Shown in pieces: positions 9,500 to 21,738 of a DNA stretch of 64,000 bases. Numbering within the stretch: position 1 is the first letter of the stretch; each line of letters begins with the position of its first letter. The notes under the pieces were generated by a model. The model made no database searches and had not been told where the DNA came from. It saw only the letters and a program-made list of their open reading frames with translations. Position numbers and translations under genes: made by a program. The DNA is from Zygnema cylindricum (lineage: Eukaryota > Streptophyta > Zygnematophyceae > Zygnematales > Zygnemataceae): NCBI GenBank assembly GCA_037447655.1, contig JBBHKE010002073.1:130949-194948 (forward strand). The letters are read 5' to 3'.

Positions 9500-12400
9500 C
9501 TCCCCTTATTTTCTAGTCTAACTTTAATTTCAATTTTAATCCACACTTTTCTTTGCAATATTTTAACTTGGGAGAAGGCATTGGTTTTGTCATCATATCA
9601 GCCACCATTTTCTTATCAGATCTATATGCAAGATTCAAAGTTTTATTCTAAACTTTTTCTCTCACAAAAATCAATCTTATGTCTATATGTTTAGCTTTAA
9701 AATGATGTTTTCGATTTGGTGCAATTGCAATGGCAGCTTGATAATCATAGAACACTTCATGCACTCCCTCCTTCATAAACTCCAGTTCTTGTAACAAGGA
9801 CTTGACCCACATCAACTCTTTCATAGCAGAAACAAGAGGCCATGTACTCAGCCTCCATAGTAGACTGAGCAACCACTTTTTGTTGCTTGCTGCTCCAACA
9901 GCAAGCACCTTCCCCCACATACAACACGTACCCAAAAGTTCATATTCTCATAGGTGCGTCCCCATAACTGACATCACTCCAAGTAGTGATGTCAGTGTGC
10001 TCCCCTCCCAAATGCAACCATAACTCTCTGGTTACCACCAGATATCTCATGAATCTCTTGGCTGCCTCCCAGTCTCTCTTCCTAGGATCATTAAGACTTA
10101 TACTGAGTACTCCAATTGTTGCCGCTATGTCTGGCCTAGTACAGTTCATGAAATAGAACAAACTTCCTACGACTTGTCTATAAGGGATAGATTTCATAAA
10201 CTCTCTCTCCTCTAGACTCATCTGATCATCTAAGATCATCACTCCTACTTCTACACTCCCATCACTTATTTTTTTCAAGTCCATGGGAGTGGTACAATTG
10301 TTAGCATTTTCTATCTAGAATTTCTCAAGCATATTACTATTGCTGTTTTCTGAGTAAGTCTAATAATCTTCTTCCCCCTATCTCTCTCCATTTGAATCCC
10401 CAAAATATATCTTGCCTCCCCTAAATCCTTCACATCAAATCTGCTTCTAAGATATTTCTTTAGCTTATTGATCTTTTCCAAAGATTTACTCAACACAAGC
10501 AGATCATCCACCTAAATTGCAATAAAAATGACACCATTCTCATCCTTAAACATATAGATAGAATGGTAAGAACTGATCCGGGTATACCCCAGACCGGTGA
10601 GAAACTCATCTAGTTTCTTATTCCACTGTTGGGGAGCCTGCTTCAGTCTATATAAAGACTTGATGAGCCTGCACACTTTGCTTTTTTCTCCTTCCTCCGC
10701 AAATCCCTTGGTTGCCTCATGAATATCTCTTCCTCTAACTCACCATTAAGAAAGGCAATCTTAATATCCATCTGGTAAATTTCCATGTCCTACGGTGCTG
10801 CCTGACCTAGGAGAATCCTTGCTGATGGGAACCGAACAACTGGAGCAAAGGTCTCCTCATAGTCAATCCCCTCCTTTTGGGTGAACCCCTTCGCTACCAA
10901 TCGAGCCTTATATCTCCTATTGGTATTATCTGGGTTGAGTTTTTGTTTAAATACCCATTTACACCTAATAGGTTTTCTGTCTGGAGGACAATCTGCTAGT
11001 TCCCAAGTAAGTGATTCCATGATTGATGCCATCTCATCATTTATGGTTCTAATCCATCTTTCTTTCTCCGGACTATTCACTGCCTCCGAGTAAGATTGAG
11101 GCTTATCTGGGTGAGATAGCTTAGTTACCTTATGAGCGGCATGTTTTTCACGTATCTTTTTGTTGCTCCTTCTCCCTCCCCCAAACTCCGAAGCTGGAAT
11201 GGATGGAAGTCTTAGATTTCTCCTCACGGTCTCATCGGCTCCCCTGTCCATGGAAGCCGGTTCTAGTCCCACGTCTTCTATCTCTTCGAAGTCCATAGGA
11301 GTATGTGAGGTTTCCGGTGAATCTCCTGTATCTCGGATCTCTCCTGAATCTGCAATCATAGTTTCACTCATGTTCCATTCGGGAACGACCGAGTTTTCCT
11401 CACTTTCGGACTCAAATCTGATCCTTATCTTCTTTGTATATTTGAAGGGGTGAAATGACTTCCCTTCATCCATGAATACTAGGTATTTGACCAGAATGAT
11501 ATCTTTCTTTGCTAAGTCATAGACTCTATATCCCTTAACATCCTCATCATATCCCACAAAGTATCCAGGTTTTCCCTTAGCATCTAGTTTCCAGTTTTTC
11601 CTATCCGTGTCAAGATTGTAAACATCGCTACCGAATACTTTAAAGTGTGAGATATCTGGTTTTTTTCCAACCCATCTCTCATAAGGTGTCACTCCCTTTA
11701 CAGCTGAGGTAAGGACTCTATTCTTAATGTAGTTGGCACAGTTCATTGGTTTTGCCCAAAATCTCTTTCCTATTTTCTTGTCGGCCAACATACTGCATGC
11801 ACTATCTCCTAGTGTTCTATTCAACCTCTGAGCTAACCCATTTTGTTATGGGTTATATGGTATAATATCCTGGTGATGCACTCCCTCATCTCTCAAGTAT
11901 TCCTCAAACTGGTTAGAGGTGTATTCCCCCCCATTATCACTCCTTATCCTCTTAATGAGGATTTCATGCAACTTCTCACTCCAGGCTTTATACTCTTTGA
12001 AGTAAGTTAATGTTTCAGACTTTGGTTTTTAGGAAGTAGACTCTAGAGTATCTAAACCAGTCATCGGTTATTGTCAACATAAACCTTTTTTCCCCAACCG
12101 AAGATACTTTTGCAGGTCCCCAAATATCTGTATGGACCAAATCTAGTACATTCTCTCCTCTATATGTGGCGGTTTTGGGAAAGGGGAGTTTGTGAGCCTT
12201 ACCTTACGCACAACCACTACAATCATCCATCATTTCATTATCCCCAAACTGAATGCCTTCTTCTACCCCAAACTTTTTCATTTCCCTCAACTTATCAAAA
12301 TGCACATGCCCCAACCGCTTATGCCAAATCATCAACTTAGGAACACCAACATAGTAACCATTCTTCTTTTCATTACTCAGGTTAAGCCTAAACATTCCTT

Positions 12401-12830
12401 GGCTACCCTTATCTGCTGTGAAGTAAACTTCATCCCCATACTTAGCTGCAAAGACTCCCTTTTTAGTGAAGGTATCAAACTCTTTGTCATCTAACACAGA
12501 CGTAGAGACAAGATTTTTACTTAGCTGAGGAATGTAGAGTACATCAGAGAATGTAAGTATAGAAGTCTTACCCTCCACTAAGACTTTCACATTGATTGAT
12601 CCCACTAAATCTGTAGCAACCACTCTCCAATCCCCATACTCTATCTCTACAGTAGGGATCTTTCTTAGCTTAGTGAAGAGTTCCTTATCACGACACATAT
12701 GCATAGATGCACCTGAGTGGATGATCCATCTTTCCTATGGAGCTTCCCGAATTACTCCAAGGGCACACTACTGTCTCGGAGGGATCTCCTTCTCCTCCAA
12801 ACTCTCTTCAAGAAGAAGCTCCCCATCCTC
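9500..12830 (-). pseudogene. CopB-2 pol: protease end, integrase, RT, RNase H
   Basis: Read from 12830 downward. The protease site W-I-I-H-S-G-A-S-M-H-M has the catalytic D changed to H. The integrase zinc motif IWHKRLGHVHFDKL...DDCSGCA is in 12704-12204. The integrase C-terminal part and start of RT are at 11824-10790, including the NRRYKARLVAKGFTQKEG segment. RT contains IAI-stop-VDDLLVLSK near 10515, so the Y of YVDD is a TAG stop. RNase H is at 10284-9648 with SDVSYGDA and the AAIAIAPNRKHHFKAKHID motif. Several frameshifts separate the blocks. The mutations at two catalytic sites show that the copy is inactive. Confidence 0.88.
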
Positions 12831-13003
12831 CTTAGTGAAATTCTATGGGCTCCATTGCCACACAGAATTTGCAAATAAAAAAGAAGCTAATCTAGATAGT
12901 GCCGACTCCAACTTGATATAAACCCAAATGACTGACCCCTTGACAATCAAAACCCCAATATAGCTTCACCCTTGTGAAATAACACTTTCTGTGTGCTCGG
13001 TTC

Positions 13004-14033
13004 TGTTGTAATTTATAAATCTTTATTTCAGTCAATAGGGGTAAAAATAACTTACGATATTTTTCCTAGTAGTCTACTGTAATACTTACCTTAATTAGTG
13101 TTATAGTAGCAAAAGGTACAATAGAGTGTATCGTACTTTTGCAGGGACACGTGTCGGCGAAAGAACGTTTGTAGGTTTTTCGGAGTAGCGTCGACAGTCA
13201 GCCATACGTGTCAAAAAGTTGACGATGCGATTCATATGATCGGACGAACGGGATCTGTCCCGAGTATTCCGGAAACATATGGTACAGCTCGACGGTACCA
13301 TCGTCGATCGAATTCGTTCCAACGGACGCGATTCACCTGGGACCACAAGCGTGATTCACGAGGGACCACAAGCGTGATTTGCGTGGGACCACAAGTGACG
13401 AAGCACTCAGGTGCTTCGTACTACACGACCACATTCGGTTGGACTTTAGCGGTCACCGCTGACTAAGCATTTAAAACGTTTTGTGTACGGTTAGAACGTT
13501 TTGTGTACGGTTTTATGTCTATCAATATCTGAATAACATTAGTTTGTAGCTTAGTGTGATATAAAATAGTGTTCCATTAATCAGGTTTTTAGAAAAAAAT
13601 AATTAGGGTTTTTGAGGTACAATGACGTACGGGTAGGATGCTTTGTCGTTAGTCAGGATAATAACCGTAGTAACGGTTACACGAATTAGTGTAGATCAGT
13701 AGATACATACTGTGAGTATATAACTTAGGACTTAGCAAATTTTGTTGTATCCAGTTTTGAGAATATGATTTTCTAAAGGCAGTCTTTTGGAAACTTCCAG
13801 ACATCATATCTTATAGCTTACAAAGTTATTTGGGCTGCAATATTAAGAATTGTCAGTTTAGTGTATTGTGTATAACTGTGACAAATTTGAAGCATATTGG
13901 CTTTTTGAATCATATTTTGTGTCAGTTCTTAGTTAGCTGTTGAGTAGGTACTTTGATAGCTTCTGTTATTTTTTATGTCTACTTCCACTACTACTGCTGG
14001 TTCTCCGCCTGCAACGTTGGTTGTAGAACAACA
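13004..14033 (+). repeat. CopC-2 5' LTR (1030 bp)
   Basis: TG...CA ends. It contains about three short direct repeats of GGGACCACAAG(C/T)G with variable spacing near 13340-13405, also present in the CopC-1 LTRs. The gag ATG (13975) lies 59 bp inside the LTR. The following primer site is degenerate (TGTTATGTGG instead of GGTTATGGG). Confidence 0.85.
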
Positions 14034-14889
14034 TGTTATGTGGATTTCGTCAATAATTTTTATCTTCAATGGCCAAAAGTATGCGTACTGGGCGGCGATG
14101 GTTGAATCTTCGTTTGAAACTGCTGACTTATTGGGGGTCTTGGATGGCTCCCTTGATGAAACAGATCCAACTTGGGCGAAGAAGAATTCAATAGCAAGGA
14201 ACAATCTAATTCTTTGTATTTTAGAAAATTTGGTCATGTCTCGACTGAAAATGAAGAAGGTGAGGGAGATTTGGACATCCCTCAAATCCTCTTTTGAGAA
14301 AGCGAATGTTAAGAAGGGGCTCTTGGTGGCTGGAAAAATTTGGGGATACAAATACACGAGGGAAACTATGGGTGAGAATTGTGACAATTTTCGCTCGCTC
14401 ATTGATGCTCACTCTTCTGCTAGAGGGTCATTTCCTGAGTTTCAACAGACAACTTTGTTTATTAGAGGTCTCCCTAGTAGCATGAAGGGTGTGTATGTTC
14501 AATTAAAGAGTCATGATAAAGCTAGTTGGTCATTTCAGTTGGCGTATAATCTTATATTGGAGAAAGACACAAATACTAAACTCCTTGAGGGAGAAGGAAA
14601 GGTTGAAGCATTTGCAACAGACATTGACAAAAGAAATCAGTTTAATCAGAATTGGAATCAGTTTAACCAGAATCAGAATCGGTTTAATCAGAGGCAGAAT
14701 AGGCCATCTACTACTACTTGTTTCTATTGTTCTGAGAATGGTCATAGATACAGGTACTGTCCTAAATTGAAGAAGGCTAATAATGAGACAGGTTTTTTAC
14801 AGGCCAGGTTGGCAACCGAGCCAGTATCACAGTGGTTTTTCTGGAAATCCTTCCCGTGGAAATGCTCTTTTTTTAGCTCCTGCAACTGA
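13975..14889 (+). pseudogene. CopC-2 gag
   Basis: This 304-aa open frame starts inside the LTR. It has the copia gag/UBN2 capsid pattern with a KYAYWAAMVESSFE segment near residue 35, an N/Q-rich spacer (QFNQNWNQFNQNQNRF) near residue 225, and a zinc knuckle CFYCSENGHRYRYC near residue 255. After about 14800 the frame shifts, and the true continuation is the overlapping frame from 14783. The capsid part looks intact apart from the changed primer-site residues (QHVMW). Confidence 0.85.
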
Positions 14890-17291
14890 TGCAAATGAGT
14901 CTCTCAGCTTCAATGAGAAAAAGGAGGCGGATTTATTTGCTATGGCGGCTGCCACGGAGGGTCCAAAAGATACAGGGCGAATCATGGACACAGGAGCATG
15001 TGCCCACATGTGTTGGAACAAGGCGGCTTTTACAAATCTGGAGCAAACATCTCCAAAGAGTATCTACTATGCTTGCGGCATGAGTGTTCAAACCTCAACT
15101 CAGGGTGGTGTATCATTGATGGTAGATGTGGGGGGAAAGTTGGTAGAGAGAACACTTCACAATGTTTTGTATGTTCCAGATTTTAAGGAAAATCTTTATT
15201 CTACATCATTAGTGGAGAACAAAGGCTTTAAAGTTGTTCTAAAAGGTGGGAGACAGGTTGTTAGCAAGAAAAGGAAATGAGCAGTAACAGGAACTAGAGA
15301 TGCAAGCAAAATGTACCGGATGGTCATGGCTGAATTTAAGGAAAATGATGTTCTCTACTTTAGTGTCGAATCTGATAATGAGTTATGGCATAAGAGATTA
15401 GGACACATGAATTATGATAATCTACAGAAAATGTTGAATTCGGGAAAAGTTGATGGAGTTTCTATCACATCTCATCCTATAAAAACATGTGATGGTTGTT
15501 CACATGGCAAGATCCACAAATTGCCATTTCCACAGGAAATAGACGATAGATCGGAAAAATTTCTGCAGCTCATCCATTCTGATGTTCTCGGTCCTTCACA
15601 AGTGGCTTCGGCTGGAGGGGTCCACTATATGGTCACATTTACAAATGACTACTCGAGGTACATCAAAGTTTACTTCATGCAACATAAAAGTGAAGTGTTT
15701 ACTCACTTCAAACACTACAAAACGTGGGCAGATAAGCTTCATGGCGTTCCGAAATTCGCGTTAAGATCGCACAACGGGGGTTTATACACATCGAAAGAAT
15801 TCGAAGAATTTCTCCTTCAAGAAGGTATCAGTCACAATCTTACAGTTCCATATACACCCGAACAAAATGGTGTTTTTGAGAGATTTAATATGACAGTGAC
15901 AGAGAGTGCCTAGTCCATGCTTGCAGATAAAGGGCTAGATTTGAAATTCTGGGTTGAAGCACTTAACTGTGTTGTTTATATTAAAAATAGAATTGCTGCT
16001 AGGTCTGTTAGCACTACACCTTATGAACTTTGGACAGGGGAAAAACCTTATGTTAGTCACTCTAAGATATTTGGCAGAAAGTGTTTTATTTTAGATACTT
16101 CACAAGGTAGATGGAAAATGGAGCCTAAAGGCTTACCTTGGATTTTCATGGGGCATGATGATAATGCGAAAGGATATAGAGTTTTTGTACTTGAGAAACA
16201 AAAAGTGATTGTTTCTAGAAATATCCATATTAAAGATGAAAAGGATTTGGTTGACCTGTTTAAAGTGCCAGATTAACCGGCAAAAGAAAAGCAAGAATAT
16301 GTCAATTTTCACCATACACAGCGAGTCTCATTACCACCGGCAAGTGGGACACCTCTTCTTTCGGTTCCTCTGGTGCCTTTACAAGATGCTTCCCCACAAG
16401 CCACACCTCAATGGAAGGAACTACTACACATTCTGTACCAGATCAAGTTACGGTTCAAACTAAACAGCGAAATCAGCGGTTGGCGACAATCTCAGCCTCA
16501 AAATTTCCAGGGGGGAAGAGATCTAGCAGCCGTCTGCAAGCAAGCTCTCACTTTGTTATTTCTGCAGCTACACAGGAGCCTCTAACGATCCATGAGGCCT
16601 TCTCATCACCTGAGAGAAATCAGTGGATCGAGGCGGCAAACGATGAAATGAAGTCCATTATAGAGGCAGAAACATGGGAGCAAGTGGATCTTCCTCTGGG
16701 CAAGAAAGCCATCGGCAGCAAATGGGTATTCAAGGTGAAGCTGAACCCGGACAACACCATCGAAAGGTATAAGGCCAGACTAGTGGCCAAGGGATATAAT
16801 CAAAAAGAAGGTATTGACTTTGAGGAAACCTTCTCCCCAGTTGTTAGATTTCCCATTGTCAGAATTTTGCTAAGTCTAGCGGCTATAGAGAATATGGAAA
16901 TACATTAGATGGATGTTAAAACTGCTTTCTTGCATGGAGAGTTAGAAGAAACAATTTATATCAAACAACTTGAAATGCATGTTGAAAAGGGAAAGGAAGA
17001 ATTAGTGTGTAAATTGATGAAATCTATGTATGGGCTAAAACAAGCCCCGCGTTAGTGGAATCTGAAGTTAGATGAGTTTTTGACTGGGCTAGGTTTTAAG
17101 AGAAATAGCTCTGATCATTCTGTATATTTTTTACAAGGAGGGGATGGGGTAATTTACATTGCTGTATATGTGGATGATCTATTATTAATAAGAAAGTCAA
17201 TGGATAAAATAAACCGCATTAAAGCGGCTTTAAGGTCTAGGTTCGAGATGAAAGACCTCGGTGAGGCCAAGTATATCTTAGGAATACAGGC
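14783..17291 (+). pseudogene. CopC-2 protease, integrase and partial RT
   Basis: Protease has an intact active site in GRIMDTGACAHMCW near 14985. Integrase (15311-15913) has the zinc motif LWHKRLGHMNYD ... TCDGCSHGK and core LIHSDVLG. The second catalytic aspartate is replaced by histidine (RSHNGGLY), while PEQNGVFERFN keeps the glutamate. Stops occur at 15278, 15913 and 16906. RT retains [26 protein letters not shown] and YVDDLLLIRK near 17170. It ends abruptly before RNase H. It is non-functional. Confidence 0.88.
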
Positions 17292-17614
17292 ATAAAAAGA
17301 CATAAAAAGGAGGCTGATTATTCCGCAATCCTCCAGCGCATTTCCACGTGTCATCAGGAGTGTCGGCGTAAAAAAACGCTAAGGCGGCCATTCCGGAATC
17401 TCGGCTCGCACCACGGCCGTCGATTAAATCTAGCATTCAATTCTCGCCGTCAAAACAAATGCCCGGTATTAGTTTCGCGAAACCGTACTACTCTAAACTG
17501 TATCTATGTACTAAGAATCAACTCGCGCCGTTAAATGAATTCGTCTACGCGTATATGTTTATATAACTATCAAACCATATATGTCCTAGCACTAGTCCTG
17601 ACTAAACGGACAAA

Positions 17615-17678
17615 GCTAACGACTACATTGACGGACGGTAAGTACCAGGATCAATTCCTCGATCCATAAATACTTTTG
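17615..17678 (+). other. Antisense tRNA-like segment in LTR-S
   Basis: Contains CTAACGACTACATTGACGG, then ACCAGGATCAATTCCT, which resembles the T-arm of the CopA copies, and ACTTTTGG after it. It sits at the same relative LTR position and antisense orientation as in CopA and CopB. It is the weakest of the set. Confidence 0.35.
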
Positions 17679-17866
17679 GTAAACCCATCTATTTTTTGCT
17701 GCCTATCTGCTAGAAAGCTTTAGGCAGCCGTGGCTTTATCACCCTACCCAGCCTTTTATGACTACAACAAGTGTGGGGGCTTAGAGAAAGGAATTAGAGG
17801 TAGACTGCCTCTACTTTTTTCCTGTTATAATACAAACCTAGAAAATACTCAAATATCAACACTCAG

Positions 17867-18893
17867 AAGACTCATCCTCGGTTCCTCTAGTCACTTTTGT
17901 AACCACAAGTGCCTTTTTCTTCCCTCCGGAAGAACCCCCTCCACGGTTCTCTTAGAGACTCAGATCCAACAGCTTGACACAATCTGCGATGAAATGTCTC
18001 GGATTTTTGCAAAAATGACAAAGACCCTTTGGGAGCCTCGGTCCTCCAAAATGATATCTTTCCCCTATGTACGGTTTCTTCGGGTCCTTCCCCCGTCGGT
18101 GCCCTCCTGTTGCTAGAGCTTGAATGCTCTTTCGCCCTCTCCTAATCTCCATCGTGTTTTCCTGCACAAGTATCATCCTAACCACTGTGTTCCATTTCCA
18201 TGAACTATCAGGCATTTCTTGTACTCGGTATATAATGTTCTCGTACTCATGTGGTAACTTCATGATAAGAGTGTTAACTTTCATTTTCATTGTACCTGTC
18301 CACCCGGCACTTTTCATCTCCATATACAAACAAGAAAGATCATTACAGTAATCTAACATCTTTCCTCCTTTTTAAGTGTAACTCACTAGCTTTTGCTCAG
18401 CCAACTTCAGCTCGTGAATAATTCCAGCTCTATAAATCTCCACCAAACTCACCCATAACTCCTCGGCCTTGTAAATGTGAAGATGAGGGGTGGCCAAAGC
18501 TTGAGTGAGGTACGTCAGAATGAAGTTCTTGGCAGCCATTTTTACATCCTCCCACATTTGAGTATCGTTCTTTGCGGTTTTCACGGTCGCCGCTCCCGGT
18601 ATTGTGGCAATAAAAGTGAGGGGTGTCTCCTTCCCTTTCCCCTTTTCGGACACATTGCTGTCCCCATCATTTGCCTCCTCCGCTGAGGCAGCCATTGCTG
18701 CAGGAAACCTTACTCCTCCAAATCCTGGTGGAGTTCCCGAATGTGGACGTTTCACTTGTCCACTGACGATAACCCAGTATCGTTTTTCACACAATGCTCC
18801 CATCATCATGGATTCCCAATATATGAACCCAATTCCATTGAAGGTGGGCACCCTAGAGGGTGGGCCCATAACTTGCAATTTTGTGTCCTCCAT
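17867..18893 (-). pseudogene. CopB-2 gag
   Basis: The minus-strand frame starts with the ATG at 18893, which is inside the LTR end. It reads across the primer site as MEDTKLQVMGPPSRVPTFNG (18893-18372), then continues after a stop at 18359-17952. It contains the nucleocapsid knuckle LCHFCKNPRHFIADC (C-x2-C-x4-H-x4-C). It ends at the LTR-S insertion inside a basic/acidic spacer (GGKKKALVVTKV). The continuation is at 12830. Confidence 0.88.
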
Positions 18894-19891
18894 TAGACTA
18901 CAAAATATAGGAGGCCTCTAGATACTTATAAACTAGCCCACTTTATATGGTAACCATTGCTACTCAAGCACACAAAAAGACAATGTGACTACACCCTTGT
19001 GCAACCTGGACTCTCCTAAGTTCGTAGGAAAAAAAATCTCTAAAAACGCCCAACCAGACGGATAGTTATGAGCCGGCAAAGATGTCGATTTATAGAAAGC
19101 TCCCAAGGGAGAGACGATTGTCTAAAAATATTCTAAGTCCTATACCCCTCTTACAAACCCTATCTACTACAGTACGCTCCAATCAGAATACTGTAAAGTA
19201 CCAAAACGTATTGTGGCCGATGTACTTTATGTACGGCCTCTGTACGACTAGGCCACGGAGTAGACGCATGTCTTCGTATGACTCGTCCGTATGTCGTCCG
19301 CGATCCCCGCAACTCAATTCAATCCTGCCACATATCGCTAGGTCACGCCACGTCATGCCATGATCAAAAACTGCCAAAGTGACCATTCCGAGACCTTGGT
19401 GATTATTAGCGTTGTTTGATGAAGACCGGCGTTGAATGTACATCGTTGAAATAAATGTCCAACTCATTTATTTCGTGCGGCGAATTTGGTGTACGCACTG
19501 AATCAGCTATGTCTCTACATTTCATTTCCGCATTAACGTTAATCGAGCTAATGTTCTGTTCAATGTTTAAATAAATAACGTACCCTATGTAATGCAACAA
19601 ACTTCTACGACAGACCGATTAGAGATGACGACTATGCAACGCTTTGCCGGTCGGAGGTTCGAGTCTTGCCGGACTTAACCTTTTGTTGAGAGTGACTTTG
19701 GTCACTCTAAAGTCCTGCCTATGGAGCTGAGGCAGCCATGTCTCCACGAGCCTCTCTATCCTTCAGTGACTACAACAAGTATGGGGGGTAGAGTGAAGAG
19801 GTGGAGGCAGGATGCCAGCGCTTTTACATTTCCTGTTTTTACTAATAAATTCAAACCTAGAAAAAAACTTATAAATCTAATAATTTCAACA
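18874..19891 (-). repeat. CopB-2 5' LTR (1018 bp)
   Basis: Its length equals the 3' LTR. On the minus strand it ends in ...TTGCA, followed by primer site AGTTATGGGCCCACC (18859-18873). A TATAAAT box on the minus strand lies at 19088-19094. The antisense tRNA-like segment is at 19624-19686. Confidence 0.9.
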
Positions 19892-19896
19892 TTGTA

Positions 19897-20219
19897 CAAT
19901 CTTCTGATTGATTCGTACATCAGTAGATAGGGGTTTTGAGAGGGGTTTAGGACTTAGAGGATTGAGGAGGTAGCCGCCTCTCTCCGAACAAGCTTGTATA
20001 AATATTGGCATCTTTGCCACTTGATAACTAATCGCCTAGTTGGGAGTTTTCATTGATTCTTTTTGCTTTGAACTCAAGGGAGTCTAAACTTCATAGGGAT
20101 GTTGTCAGGTTGTCTATTTCTCTGCTTTGGTAGCATTGATCCAAATTGAAAGAGGGCTAGCCAAAAGTTACCTAGATGCTTCCTGAATTCAGTGTTCCAA
20201 TGGGGGACACAAAATTAAA
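19897..20219 (+). repeat. CopB-1 5' LTR, second part
   Basis: It continues the LTR interrupted at 8481; the duplicated TTGTA is at 19892-19896. TATAAATA at 19997-20004 matches the same box in the 3' LTR at 31891-31898 and is the likely promoter. The LTR ends at 20219 and is followed by GGTTATGGGACCACC (20220-20234), the half-tRNA iMet primer site with one change. Confidence 0.88.
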
Positions 20220-20640
20220 GGTTATGGGACCACCCTTTAAGGTGCCTATCTTCAACAGATTTGGGTTCATTTACTTAAAAGCAATGATGACGGTGGCATT
20301 GTGTGAAAAACGATACTTGGGTATTGTCACTGGATGAGTGAAACGTCCATCTTAAGGGACTCCACCAGGTATTGATGGAGTGAGGTTTTTCTGCAGCAGC
20401 ATATGCTCCAACGTAGGAGACACACGATGGGGACAGCAGTGTGTCCGAAAAGGGGAAAGGAAAGGAGACACTTCTCACTCCTATTGCCACGGCACATAGA
20501 GCGGTGGTCGTGAAGACCGAGGAAAACGATATTCAAATGTAGGAGTACACCAACAAGAATGCCAGGCATTTTAGTCTGAGACACCTCACTCAAGCTCTTG
20601 CGACCTCTCATTTTCATATCTTCGAGGCCGAGGAGTTATG
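20198..20640 (+). pseudogene. CopB-1 gag, 5' part
   Basis: The ATG at 20198 lies in the last 22 bp of the LTR. The frame reads MGDTKLKVMGPPFKVPIFN across the primer site, then meets stops and a frameshift. Near 20620 it reads E-A-E-E-L and is cut at 20640 by CopA-2. It resumes as W-M-T-L-V-E-I-Y-R-A from about 27188. Confidence 0.82.
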
Positions 20641-21738
20641 TGAAACTCTGAGACCTCCATAAGTCCTCAGAGTGGACAACTTCTTAGAATCCTCTAGGAT
20701 AACCCTCACCCCTTTGTGTTTCAGCAAGAACAACTGCCATCTTGGAAGACAAAAACTCTGACCAACTTCACCCCTGTAAAGGCAAGACTCCGCTGAGTCG
20801 ATATCAAAAAGAATCTCTGAATTTGCTCCCCCGAGCAGTAAGTTATGGAGGGTCAAAGTTGACCTTTTGTATAGAAGCTCTCTAGGAGAGAGGGTCCTAA
20901 CTCCTAATTTGTCTAAGTCCTATCTCTCTCACAGACTCTATCTACTGATGTACGGAGCCAATCAGATTACTCCTCCGTACACAAAAGTAGAGCTGCCGGT
21001 GTACTTACTGTACGAATACTGTACGGCATGCCCTAAATGTCGACACGTGGTATATCCGGATTCGCTCCCTTATCCTCGGAGATGCCGCGATCCAATGTTA
21101 GTCCGCCACGTGTCATCCGATGTGGCGATGATAAAAAACCGCCGAAATTCTCTTTCGCGATCTCGGCGTTTAAGTTCGGCCGTCCGATTAAATTCACATT
21201 TAATCGTAGCCATAATAAATACATGTGCGGTATTCGTTTTGGTAAAGAAATAAATGCGCAGTATTCGTTTCGGTAAAAAAAATAAATGCGCGGTATTCGT
21301 TTCTTATCCGTACCTTAATCCGTACTTTTACATTACTAGATCTATGTCTCCGGTAAAACTTTTTCAGTTAAATGAACTATCAAATGTATAAATGTTTAAT
21401 TAATTATCGAACCCTATATTACGAAACACTCTCTCTTGAGTTAACGCTTAAAGCTACCGGCTACCGGCTGATTACCGGCAGGCAGGTTCCAGGTTCAAGT
21501 CCTAAAGGTGGCACATATATTTTAGTAAATATATCCTTAATTATAAATAAACTAATATTTACATCCCGTAAACCTCTAGATAGCCAAGGTAGCCATGGCT
21601 CTAGCTTCCTCTCCAATTTCTCAGTGACTGCGACAAGTTTGAGAGTTGGAGAGAGAAGTTAGAGGTAGACTGCCTCGGCTTCTTTCTATATTTCTATTCA
21701 AACCTAAAAAATACTTTAAAAGACCATTAATTTCTACA
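20641..21738 (-). repeat. CopA-2 3' LTR (1098 bp)
   Basis: The plus strand reads TGAAACTCTGAGACC ... TTAATTTCTACA. It is longer than the 5' LTR (1035 bp), mostly because of a roughly 35-bp unit with GCG(C)(A/G)GTATTCGTTT that occurs three times at 21217-21305 and once in the 5' LTR. An inverted W-box pair GGTCAAAGTTGACC is at 20851-20864. The antisense tRNA-like segment is at 21441-21534 with perfect B-box core GGTTCAAGTCC and TTTT. Confidence 0.92.
21441..21534 (+). other. Antisense tRNA-like segment in CopA-2 3' LTR
   Basis: It contains a D-arm-like block, a hairpin in the anticodon position, and CCAGG-TTCAAGT-CCT, which has the canonical T-loop TTCAAGT. It then has GGTGGCACATATATTTTAG with a TTTT terminator-like run. 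The 5' LTR copy (26891-26974) has a perfect T-stem CCAGG/CTTGG, but its T-run is broken to TTTC. Confidence 0.5.

Larger units (their letters stand above)
13004..17291 (+). mobile_element. CopC-2: innermost copia element, 3'-truncated
   Basis: 5' LTR 13004-14033 (TGTTGTAATTTATAAATC ... GTAGAACAACA). Coding follows through gag, protease, integrase and most of RT, then homology stops at G-I-Q near 17291 before RNase H. No polypurine tract or 3' LTR is present. It is the fifth nesting level (CopC-1, CopB-1, CopB-2, LTR-S, CopC-2) and belongs to the same family as the outermost element. Confidence 0.85.
12836..17861 (-). mobile_element. LTR-S: LTR inserted in CopB-2 gag, itself interrupted
   Basis: The plus strand begins TGAAATTCTATGGGC and ends AAATATCAACA, flanked by CTTAG (12831-12835) and CTCAG (17862-17866), a 5-bp duplication with one change. 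Only LTR-like sequence is seen (12836-13003 and about 17292-17861, together about 740 bp), so this is probably a solo LTR. Compared with the roughly 1-kb CopB LTR it lacks about 250 bp in the middle, apparently lost when CopC-2 inserted or was truncated. It shares the U3 hairpin core (ACTTGTTGTAGTCAT) and an antisense tRNA-like segment (17615-17678). Confidence 0.75.
8482..19891 (-). mobile_element. CopB-2: minus-strand copia element inside CopB-1 5' LTR
   Basis: Both LTRs are 1018 bp (3' LTR 8482-9499, 5' LTR 18874-19891). Internal sequence is at 9500-12830 and 17867-18873, the gap being the LTR-S insertion. It belongs to the same family as its host CopB-1, so one family member jumped into another in opposite orientation. 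Target duplications CTGTA (8477-8481) and TTGTA (19892-19896) differ by one base. Confidence 0.9.
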
